A stretch of DNA of 64,000 bases from Oopsacas minuta (taxonomy: Eukaryota; Porifera; Hexactinellida; Lyssacinosida; Leucopsacidae), in NCBI GenBank assembly GCA_024704765.1, contig JAKMXF010000365.1:620001-684000 (forward strand), written 5' to 3'. Positions 56,101-64,000 of the stretch are shown piece after piece. Under the pieces are notes generated by a model. The model was not told the origin of the DNA. It did not search any database and saw only the letters and a list, made by a program, of their open reading frames with translations. Positions within the stretch are counted from its first letter, which is position 1; every line of letters starts with the position of its first letter. The position numbers and the translations under genes were made by a program.

Positions 56101-56257
56101 TCTGTTATTATATCTAGGAATAGTATGTGTAATAGTGTCAAATTAAAACGCGAAATTCTGTAATTATTAAATAGAATAAAACCTACACATATTCACATAA
56201 CATACCTGTTAGCTGCAACAGCACACAAATAAAAATAATTGCAAGCCTAATATTCAT
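41105..56257 (-). CDS. Giant secreted FN3-VWA-mucin-VWA-collagen matrix protein
   Basis: One exon chain, phase-consistent throughout except one frameshifted copy. Signal exon 56257-56206 (MNIRLAIIFICVLLQLT), then FN3 exons 54557-54243 and 54181-53882. Four copies of a pair follow: a double-FN3 exon of about 573 bp (starting 53759, 52276, 51161, 49877) and a single-FN3 exon of 288 bp (ending 52353, 51238, 49954, 48672). Next are VWA 48379-47765, with MIDAS Ser replaced by Thr (VIDITDSLS), FN3-like 47577-47284, and Ig-like/Thr-rich exons 46886-46486 and 46351-45881. Then come a TTPSA-repeat exon 45546-44988, Ig-like 44576-44197, and VWA 44062-43393 (IYFAIDMSGSLG). About 14 collagen exons run from 43319 to about 41425, then a Cys module 41351-41255 (YYCSGG) and CIGRTPC at 41130-41105. 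The C-terminus is not located. Splitting into two genes cannot be excluded, but phases and the single signal exon favour one. Confidence 0.75.
44988..45482 (-). repeat. Coding 15-bp tandem repeat, about 32 TTPSA units
   Basis: About 32 tandem copies of a 15-nt unit, encoding Thr-Thr-Pro-Ser-Ala on the minus strand. This gives a mucin-like, likely O-glycosylated stalk between Ig-like exons. Units differ by single synonymous changes. Because no phase of the unit contains a stop, long overlapping ORFs appear on both strands here; they are not genes. Confidence 0.93.
48534..48611. mobile_element. 78-bp hAT/Charlie-like MITE
   Basis: Left end CAGTAGTTCTCAACCT and reversed right end CATTGGTTCTTAACCT are inverted repeats of the widespread CAGTGGTTCTCAACC type. 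Flanks TACTAGAG (48526-48533) and TAGTAGAG (48612-48619) match at 7 of 8, as for hAT insertions. It lies in an intron of the giant matrix gene. Confidence 0.85.
50358..50520. repeat. pogo-like repeat fragment in an intron of the FN3 array
   Basis: Starts CAGTAAACTCCCGATATAAC and contains further ATATAACGAA- and CGATATTACGAAG-type motifs, matching the TA-flanked element family seen at 24237 and 25463. The right end is not clear. Confidence 0.45.
52557..53227. other. Assembly gap (N)
   Basis: 671 ambiguous bases inside the near-identical FN3 array. The size may be an estimate, and the copy number of the array is therefore uncertain. Confidence 1.
55495..55720. repeat. Direct repeat, two roughly 95-bp copies
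   Basis: Copies at about 55495-55592 and 55626-55717 share AAGTAAAC, TCAAAATTGAGGTAGAAT, TACTTTCAACG, GGTAATCGAGTATGCTGAGT-type text and GTAAACAACAT, with scattered differences. TTGTTTG-rich, TCCGTTG-containing sequence lies before the first and after the second copy (near 55322 and 55743). Probably an unclassified dispersed element. Confidence 0.8.
55775..55824. repeat. Three consecutive short GC-rich hairpins
   Basis: In an AT-rich intron: GGCGC-AAT-GCGCC (55779-55791), TCGC-GAA-GCGA (55799-55809) and CGAGCC-AAA-GGCTCG (55810-55824). Each is a perfect stem with a three-base loop. It directly follows the direct-repeat element and may be its terminus. Confidence 0.8.
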
Positions 56258-57485
56258 ATTAAAATTCCATACAATATTAGACAAAACTCAGATTTCAATC
56301 ACAATACTGAACTTATATATAATAGCTGAGTCGATCAAGCAATGCCTATGTCCACTATATGTAGTATTCGGGTGCAATCACAAACCGCCTAAGTTGAAAT
56401 TAATATTGAAAGTAGACAAACATCTGCTGAATCACACCCTTAAGCTCTCCCATTCAATAAAATATCCCACACGGATGGGCAGAGAATGTCTTAAATTACA
56501 CCTCATTTGAAAGCCTGTTAATTATTTAAAGATAAACTAAACTATTTAATACATGTTAATAAGTCTACAGGTATTATAATCATGTTTAAACTAGTTGAGT
56601 TTTGTCTAATCGTAACAGAACAAAAGTATAGTTTATTAAACAATTATATGACAAATATTTCACTACACTCAAGATCATTTCTCCAAAACATTCTCATATT
56701 ATAAATCATGTGTTATGAACTCTACATAATATCCGTAGCATTAGTATCAATTTCAGTTCGCTTAATATGTATAGAGACTATATTTTGACGCAAAGATGCT
56801 TCAGAATAGTATGAATCCTTGCCGCTCAAGATGAGATAAATTAGATATCATGGGTTACTTGAAATGTAACTCATCTACTAACAAATCATAACAACAGATC
56901 CTAGAAACATCTAAACGAGACAAAAAGTTCAGATGAGATGTTTGTAGGAGTAATAATACAATCAGCTAGTAAAATTAAATCATTAAAGGTAAATTATCGG
57001 TTTCATTGTGCAGGATATTAACTTTCACAAACATCAGTGTAAACTCGAGTCTATTAATTAGATAATGATTTGGCAGTACATTTGTAATATCAAATAACTT
57101 GCTGAGGTTAATCTTAATTAATATGAACACTACTATAATATTAACAATGTTTCATAAGATTTAAGTAATGTGTGTGTATGAAATGTGGCAATAGATAATA
57201 TACTGTCATTATATAATTCAATTATCCGAACTTGTTGCTGAGACTGGACGTTTTACAAAAATATATGGATAGACTCCTCACACATGAGGTGACAAAGTGA
57301 CAGGTGACATGGTGTAGTGTCAAATAGAAAATGAATAAATAAATAAATAAATAAAATATATTACTTACGTATATCAAATCGATGTTAATATTGGTATCTA
57401 TTGCTGCAAAAGATACTCAGACGCTTGAACTGGCTAGTGCACTCCTTCCCGACCTGCATTAGCGGCAGAGAGACGAGCCATACCT

Positions 57486-57604
57486 ATAAATATTCATTAG
57501 CCAATGCGGTAGACATGATAGATGAGTAATATGATCCACTAGTTATAACGTCTCCTATATTGGTGTTGTCTGGTGGTACAATACTTCCCAGTTGATAGGG
57601 TCCT
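57486..57604 (-). CDS. Possible isolated terminal exon, unknown protein
   Basis: After a TTTTTAG acceptor, one frame reads PYQLGSIVPPDNTNIGDVI and then TSGSYYSSIMSTALANEYL before a stop. The composition looks protein-like rather than AT-driven. Upstream exons were not found, so it may be the end of a small gene, an untranslated region, or chance. Confidence 0.2.
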
Positions 57605-57636
57605 AAAAAGTAATTGAATACACACTAAATAATATG

Positions 57637-57662
57637 TCACACACACACACACACACACACAC
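57637..57662. repeat. (AC)n microsatellite
   Basis: Uninterrupted dinucleotide tract of about 26 bp. Confidence 0.95.
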
Positions 57663-59162
57663 ACTAGAAACTCGTCGATTGCCTAAAATAAGAATTGAAC
57701 AGTAAATGATATAAAAATGAGAAATTGGTCAGAAGGTAGTCAAGCGTTGGCTTACTTCCAACTAGAACAAACATTAATAGAAATAAATGGAATAATTATA
57801 CTGCTTAAACAATACACGTCGAACAATGTATGATAATCAAATTGGATGGACATTATGTTGAAAGACCGCTAGCCGTAGGAAGTGATTAATTCCAGGCCTT
57901 GAGTGGAGAACTTTATCGCATTATTTCTAAAGAGAGAAACTAAAATGTCAAGATTTACACAGCTATCATATACCATAAATGCTTTAAATTGTTTCCGAAC
58001 ACAAGCTCAAGTCTCACCATAAATATCTAGTATCAACAGATCTCTATTGTAGGGGTCTGCCATAGTTACTTAAGTATAATTTAACATGATTACATTACCC
58101 ATAGCACCATAATTTTAGCCATGATTATTCAATCATTGAGGTCTGAACCAAAAGAAAATGTTTGAAGAAATATATTATAATCTTTCCTTTTTGATTAAAT
58201 TAATGAGAACTCAAATGTTTACTCAGGACTCAATCAACCTGTTGATAAAATAATGTTACCATGCGTTTTACATAGATTACAATTGGTTGCTATATCATAG
58301 AAAAATTATGTATGTCAACCCTACAATTTTATATAACGCTATCTGTAAAGACATAATAAAGAGATAAAAGCTATCTGGAACTTACAACAAATCAACGTGA
58401 TTTTCTCCAAATTGAATTAAATTCCTATAATAAGGTATGCGTAGTCATATCCAGCTATCTAGCTTTGAATAATATTATCTTGACTAAGGATAGATACAAT
58501 AAACTATACTGTCAGTATAGATATTTAGGAGGCCAAGTCAAGGAATGCATTGTATAAATCACTCAAGTTCAATGAATTACAAAGAAAAGGAAAGGATTAG
58601 AATTACGTAGCGTAGCGTATATAAATATTTGTAGGATTGACAGCATCACTATCCCACATTATACTTATTTGTAAAGCAAATATTTTACATTGAGCATAAT
58701 AGCCACTACATATACTCTATTAGCTTCTATGTCTACACCCTGCAGTCTTAAATTATGTTAGCTACTCTAGTTAACTCTACTAATAGCAAATTGGTTCTGG
58801 TTAACCATTTGCCTGATAACTGAAGACTTAACAAGTTATCAAGCCAGATGTTTACATGAATATAACCACACACCTCCTCCCAATACATAATATAGTAATA
58901 CCCCCTGCAAGATCCCAATATGATTGTATCATAAAGCTTAGACTACCTCTTAATAAGATTATTATTTAATTTTCATAGACAAAGATCATACACATATAAT
59001 GACTATACTATGTGAAATATACAAATGGGGAGGTAAGCTCCCTTTGGTAATAATCAAGATAGAAAACAAAGCAAGTGAAAATAGCAAGCTTCATTTCAAT
59101 CCATTCCTATTCAGTATCATTCAATAGTTATAATATTATAGGAAAATAAAAGTATAATTTTC

Positions 59163-59792
59163 CTAACAACAGTTTTTGGTTTGTTTCTTAGGGAGCGGAT
59201 CATCCAATGGGACTACATCATCATGATGCTGTGGTTCGTTTAGCTCGTTATTTGAAAGAATCTCAGAGACTAGACATTTCGCTGAGTCGTCTATTCCAAT
59301 GTTTTCTTTGGCTGATGTCTTATGCCAGCCAAGAAAACCTTTTTCTTTACAGTATGTGTCAAGCTGTTGCGCAGTCCCCTTATCGAACTCTTCACTCCCC
59401 AGGTCACATTTGTTAGCGAGGAGGACGGCTGGAATAGGTTTACCATTTGAAAGTAAAACTTTAGAATCCAGATCAGCTTTCCATTTGGTAACAGCTTCGA
59501 ATGTACTCAGTCTTGTCAGGTCGAAAACCACAAATGCACCCACTGCTTCTTTGTAGTATACACGGGTCATATTCCCAAACCTCTCCTGTCCTGCTATGTC
59601 CCATAGCTGCAGACGTACGAGGGTGTTCTGATCCCAGTTGAGTACCTTCAACGCGAAATCCACTCCAATAGTAGCCCGATAATGTGGTGTAAAGAATTGG
59701 TGTACATATCGTTTAATAATGCTAGTCTTTCCAGTGCCAAGTTCTCCTATTACTAAGATCTTGTAGAGATGTTCTTGTTTCGCTTCAGTCAT
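59163..59792 (-). CDS. RAB32: Rab32/Rab38-type small GTPase
   Basis: Directs trafficking to lysosome-related organelles and, for Rab32, mitochondria-ER contacts. Intronless, 209 residues. G-box motifs: GELGTGKTS (P loop), ATIGVDFALKVL (switch I), WDIAGQERF (switch II; Ile instead of the usual Thr marks the Rab32/38 group), NKCD and TSAK. The C-terminus ends KNCC, a double-cysteine geranylgeranylation site. The P loop has Thr where many Rabs have Val or Ser, as in Rab32 and Rab38. Rab32 and Rab38 arose from one ancestral gene, so a single pro-orthologue is likely here. Confidence 0.93.
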   Translation of the reverse strand: MTEAKQEHLYKILVIGELGTGKTSIIKRYVHQFFTPHYRATIGVDFALKVLNWDQNTLVRLQLWDIAGQERFGNMTRVYYKEAVGAFVVFDLTRLSTFEAVTKWKADLDSKVLLSNGKPIPAVLLANKCDLGSEEFDKGTAQQLDTYCKEKGFLGWHKTSAKENIGIDDSAKCLVSEILSNNELNEPQHHDDVVPLDDPLPKKQTKNCC

Positions 59793-61050
59793 GGATATAA
59801 GTATATTTATAAAAAAGAAACTAGTGAGGCTTAGAAGTAATTAATTAATTAATTAATAGCTGGTTTTATACTCTATATATACAATTCAAGATTCTTTAAT
59901 AGTATCCACAAAGGCTCACATAATCTTGTGAATCACAAGGGTTAAATATTTCATAGAAAAGAATCTTGTGTGGATGGTGTATTTTCACGTGCACAATTAC
60001 AGTAAATGATTTGTATAAGTTAATAATGTAATTATATGTATGGAGATATCTGGTATTATGAAGGTTATAATTGAATAAAAGCTAATCAGGCATTACGTTA
60101 TATTTATTTAAATAACTTTAATGGGATATAACCATAATGCAGAAATCTAAAAATAAAATACTATGGAGATGGTGAATGCATATACAAATATGTTGTCAAG
60201 ATAACGGCTTCAGCGTGCACAAAGAAACATCTGATTCAAAAGAATAAGAAACCATCAGAATATGAATATGATTCGATTTATGCAATCATAGTTCGTTTAA
60301 TAATCCCTCAACCTATAAGCGTGTTTGAAAACTGACAAATTGAGGGGTATTCTCATAAAGATTATGTGGTCATGCAAATAAATTAAGTAAGAGTTTCTGA
60401 TAACTTAATAGTGAGCTCTATTAAATAGGAATTTAGGGAATTTGGAGCAGTATCTAGCAGAAAGATTCATTCTTAGTAAATGACCATTTGATGGAGAGAA
60501 TGATACCCTACAGGGAATAACTATGTAGCACATTTTTTGCATAGTAATGCGAAGATAAAATGAGATAACGTTGGATGCAACAGATAAAGAGAAGCAGCAA
60601 TTTATCAGATAAGTAGAATCTACAGGAATATCAGGGAGATATCTAGACAGGCTGGGTTGAGTGCTTAAAATGATCGATTTCTTTACTATGTCCTTATTAA
60701 TGATACGCGCGTAATAGATACTGTCCAACGAGATTTTAACCGGCCAATGCTATAACTTAATAGTGAGAATCACAATCGGGTAAAAAAACAAGTTTTCTAT
60801 ACAATAAATGAAGGCCAAAATAGTTCAACTGATATTCTAACTCCCATAAATAGTAAATGCAGATTTGATTAATTTGTACTGTAATGTTACTGTTATGAAC
60901 CAACAAGCAAAACAAGTGTATAATGGTAGAGAAAATATATACGCTAACAAGAGCAAGGTGACAGAAAGTATAAAAAAACATAAAAGTTTTTTGGAAGCTG
61001 AGTGAATCATAACGGTAAGCTGGTCTATCTGTAAGAGAAACAAACCAAAC
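59793..61050. other. Intergenic region between Rab32/38 and glutaminase
   Basis: 1.26 kb, AT-rich. It includes the Rab upstream region with a (TTAA)n-like stretch near 59839-59857 and the glutaminase 3' flank. The short ORFs here (for example 60405-60728 minus) are unlike protein in composition. No repeat or RNA gene recognised. Confidence 0.5.
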
Positions 61051-63276
61051 TTAGGAAGTAGCTCCTTTACTTTGGAGCCAACCAACAACAGTATCATGTT
61101 CTGCACGAATAGCTTCATAAAGTGGGGTCTGTCCCCAACGGTCTTTGGGGTCTATATACACGTGACAACGTTCCAACAGAAACTTACACACCTCCAGTTG
61201 ACCCTCAGCAGCTGCAATATGCAAAGCTGTGCGTCCGTCATAATCCGCACTGTCAAAGTTATACCCGCTAAATGCGAACATACGCATCAGCCTTATATCT
61301 CCTAAGAAATATATAGAATTGATAAATATTAAAGCAAAATACATATTTTTTAAGATATTTGAACCTTTCATAGCAGCAAATAATACCGAAGTTATTTGAT
61401 GTTCTTTTGAGAAAGTACGCATACGAGGATCAATTCCACCGCGAGACACGTAGTTATCCATAATCAAGTCAAAATTGTGAAAATTAAATCTCTCAACTAG
61501 TTTACGATGGAACTCTACTCCTCTCACACTATTGATTCTCATATCAAGAGGAGGAGACCATGTGCAGATACCCATCACGTTAGGAATAACAGTCAATATT
61601 ACACCAGACACACCTAATATTTGCAGAAGTATTAAAATACGTATATTTAGCTAGCTACTTTTGTGATCTAGTCAATTACCTGATTTAGAAGGTAGACCAA
61701 CTTCGAAAGCATAAGTACCCGAATAATTATACATTCCACAAGAGTGCATAATAGAGAGAGCATCTCTAACAGCTGAGTCAGCGAATACTCTCTCCCCTGT
61801 GAGAGGACACACCCCTCCATTAGCTAGACTAGCCGCCAGTAAACTACCTTGTGAAGTATTCATCATGATAGAGCAGTACTGGAAATACAGGTCACATGCC
61901 TCTCGTAGGTTTGTGCCTTTAGGGAAGCAGGAGTGGTCATTCATGTAATGAGCAATAGCATAGTTCCTATACGGGGAGTTTGTATTGATAATAAATTTGA
62001 AAATAGCTATTTTTGTAGTTCATAAACTAACCTGTCAGCATTTTCTCTCTCAGATATGAACATAGGTAGATCAATGGCTATCTTGTCACCAGCTGTTAGC
62101 TTGCTCATCACATCCAACATGTGTATAGTACGCTCAGCTAGTGGAAGATTAGGTTTAATCAGACTAGCTACTACTATAGCACCAGCATTAATCATAGGAT
62201 TATGTGGTTTGTTCTCATCATCAAGAAGAATTTCATTGAAGTCATGTCCACTAGGTTCTGTACCCAAAAACTTGTTAACCTATAAATAAAGGATAACGCA
62301 TATCGTATTGTATACAGTCCCATATGTGTGTGTGGTAGTTATTGACAGATCCAACGAGTTCTGAGTCCTGAAAAACAAGAATGTACTCTATGAGCTCTAG
62401 AACATCCATATACGTATAATATAATCACGTACATATTGGGGAGATTCTTCAGTAATACTAACAGCATACATGAAGGGTTTCACACTGGATTGTAGAGCAA
62501 AATTGACTTCAGTATCTCCGAGGTTAAGTCTCTGTCCGTCTATGGTAGTGACAGCGACACCCCAGAAGTCAGGTGAGTACTTAGCTAACTGAGGAATGTA
62601 GTCAGCTACTGTACCACTGTAGTTAGACTTTTCCTCATCATAGAGATTTGTTATTTTCCTATAATATTACATTGTAACTGGTTATACGTATTGGATAATG
62701 CAATACTCAATATGAAATGAAACTAACTCTGAAAACTGTTTGAATCTGGGTATGATAACTTTGCCTTGTGCAATTCTCAAAACTAATGGCAGACTGTCAG
62801 CAATAGTATCTTTAAATTCTTCCAAGCTGCAAACACCTATACACACAAGATACATTACAATTGTCATAAACAGTTGTCAAGTTATGCACTAAATCCAATA
62901 GTATTGGATTAGAAACCAAGATCAACACTATACTCACCACCAGGATTCAACACTATACTCACCACCAGGATTCAACACTATACTCACCACCAGGATTCAC
63001 ACTATACTCACCACCAGGATTCTCCCTCATGATCTTCTGTATCTTAGAATGAGTTAATCTGAACCTCGGCTCAGTTAGATGGATACCTATATTCTCTGCT
63101 TGTTCTAACAGCTTCTGAGGTCTAACATGCTCTCCTTCCATGAAGTATTTGGCGAGTAAATGATCCAGCTCGTCCATCTCGGTCTCCTTTCCCTGAGATA
63201 TGGTAGTGGAGAGGGCGCGTAAGTTGGCGGCATATCTGAAAGTGGAGCGGACATGTTTAGTGATTGAAGATAGCAT
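61051..63276 (-). CDS. GLS: Mitochondrial glutaminase with C-terminal ankyrin repeats
   Basis: Converts glutamine to glutamate plus ammonia in mitochondria. Eight exons: 63276-63012, 62836-62728, 62658-62433, 62367-62347 (21-nt microexon), 62279-62032, 61966-61680, 61613-61365 and 61301-61051; phases agree. The N-terminus MLSSITKHVRSTFRYAANLR is basic and Ser-rich like a transit peptide. Catalytic core: VADYIPQLAKYSP, FALQSSVKPFMYAV (the Ser-x-x-Lys pair), KPHNPMINAGAIVV, MNTSQGSLLAASLANGGVCP, IMHSCGMYNYSG, GLPSKSGVSG. Ankyrin repeats follow: DYDGRTALHIAAAEGQLEV and PKDRWGQTPLYEAI. The protein ends soon after the ankyrins, without the long tail of human GLS isoform KGA. Exon 1 ends in a duplicated donor array. 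Confidence 0.95.
62917..63017 (-). repeat. Four-copy tandem duplication of the GLS exon 1 splice donor
   Basis: Units of 24, 25 and 25 bp each carry AATCCTGGTGGTGAGTATAG, so four identical G|GTGAGT donors are present, with exon ends at 63012, 62988, 62963 and 62938. Use of the second adds 24 nt and keeps frame; the third and fourth shift it. Confidence 0.9.
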
Positions 63277-64000
63277 TGACAACCAGATGGTGTGTGTGGA
63301 GATGGAAAACAATGCTATGATACGAAAATATTATTCAACTTCAAGTAAAAATAATAAATTTACTAATATATTCATTCAATCAGGACTATAACTATTATGC
63401 ACGATTTGAGTAATATATTGTCACTGTATTACTGGATAGTTTCTTTCCTTGTAGTGAAAGTGTTCTTTATAAATGACTATACAACTGATTCAATGAAACA
63501 CAACAAAACATAACAATCATTGAAAGGAGCATTTCGTATGCATAAATACGTGAGTGTGAAACAGAAAAGTGTAGCATATTTTTGCATGGCCTTCAAGTTA
63601 CGTTAACTAGTTAGTAATTTGTCTGAGGCAGTTGAGTGATTGTAATTGCGTTAGAATACACTACATCAAGATCATAATTATGAATGCCTGGAGTAGCAAT
63701 ACAAAAATTGTTGCTAACGATAGCTCATATTGTGGCCAAATAGAATGCATTTTCTATATATATATATATAACAGGACAAGAGTGTCTGGTTTAAACTTTT
63801 TACGACTACAATCTCTATATAACAATTTCACTACTGGCTGGGTATAGTTAATGGCTTTGTGACAGGTGTAGGTATCCATGCGTCTGAAAACCATTATTAC
63901 AAGTGAGATGGTAGTTTCTGGATTTGGGAAAACATTTAAAAGCTCCGGAACTCTTTTGAATTTGAGTTTGAACTGATAGGGCCTCGCCAATAATTTTGAA
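63277..64000. other. Intergenic region upstream of glutaminase
   Basis: 724 bp to the window edge. It contains the likely GLS promoter and a short (TA)n tract near 63757-63770. A minus ORF at 63754-63990 (MARPYQFKLKFKRVPEL at its start) could be part of a gene continuing to the right, but I see no supporting splice site or family. Confidence 0.35.

Larger units (their letters stand above)
54558..56205 (-). other. First intron of the giant matrix gene
   Basis: 1.65 kb between the signal-peptide exon and the first FN3 exon. Apart from the direct repeat and the hairpin cluster listed separately, no exon or transposon end is evident. Confidence 0.6.
56258..59162. other. Long intergenic region upstream of the giant matrix gene
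   Basis: 2.9 kb, AT-rich, with an (AAAT)n tract near 57331-57352 and an (AC)n tract at 57637-57662. The only protein-like stretch is a possible minus-strand exon at 57486-57604. No RNA gene recognised. Confidence 0.5.

Noticed and set aside
60405..61118. Three overlapping minus ORFs (60405-60728, 60757-60981, 60837-61118)
   Set aside because: Hydrophobic, AT-driven composition without motifs; the last overlaps the glutaminase 3' end in another frame.
62917..63017. Possible CRISPR-like repeat array
   Set aside because: Units are directly contiguous with no unique spacers, and they coincide with a eukaryotic exon-intron junction.

Overview
This is a window of animal nuclear DNA. It is AT-rich, and its genes have many short introns (mostly 42-400 bp) with canonical GT-AG ends. 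Gene content is metazoan: a paired-domain (Pax) gene, an ADAM10-type sheddase, short-exon collagens with von Willebrand A domains, FN3-rich matrix proteins, kidney-type glutaminase, Rab32/38, and cilium/centriole genes. The compact layout, genes nested in introns, short-chain collagens and a Pax gene without a visible homeodomain suggest a non-bilaterian animal. A sponge is my best guess, but this is inference. No bacterial or organellar segment is seen. One assembly gap of 671 N lies at 52557-53227.

Layout. 1-3.7 kb: Pax-like gene (+), cut at the left edge. 3.9-6.5 kb: an unrecognised intronless gene and a PARP16-like gene (-). 6.9-7.9 kb: a degenerate hAT transposon holding a second hAT-type MITE; its right target-site duplication abuts the ATG of an intronless NHL-repeat gene (7.9-9.1 kb). 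9.2-12.1 kb: a small two-exon gene, then two head-to-head zinc-finger/Nudix genes whose 5' halves form a perfect 507-bp inverted repeat. 12.3-15.9 kb: REXO5-like exonuclease and a C10orf67-like coiled-coil gene (-). 16.5-21.5 kb: CEP135 (+). 22-25 kb: ADAM10-like gene (-) with a cytoplasmic CUE-like domain. 25.3-33.6 kb: XAB2/SYF1 (-), whose two largest introns contain CCDC77 and GOLPH3 on the opposite strand. 33.9-39.8 kb: VWA-collagen gene (-) with CFAP298 (+) nested in an intron. 41.1-56.3 kb: a very large matrix gene (-): signal peptide, FN3 array, VWA, Ig-like/mucin-like exons, second VWA, collagen. 59.2-63.3 kb: Rab32/38 and glutaminase (-).

Themes. Several genes act in centrioles or cilia (CEP135, CCDC77, CFAP298, probably C10orf67), but nothing shows shared regulation. 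The two VWA-collagen genes are adjacent paralogues sharing a collagenous region and a C-terminal cysteine module. Small non-autonomous DNA transposons (hAT-like with 8-bp duplications, pogo/Tigger-like with TA duplications) are common, mainly in introns; one sits on a splice donor. Recent local duplication is a second theme: the Nudix inverted repeat, the FN3 exon-pair array, and a four-copy duplication of a splice donor in glutaminase. Exon boundaries were worked out by eye from splice consensus, reading phase and remembered protein families; no alignment or transcript was available.
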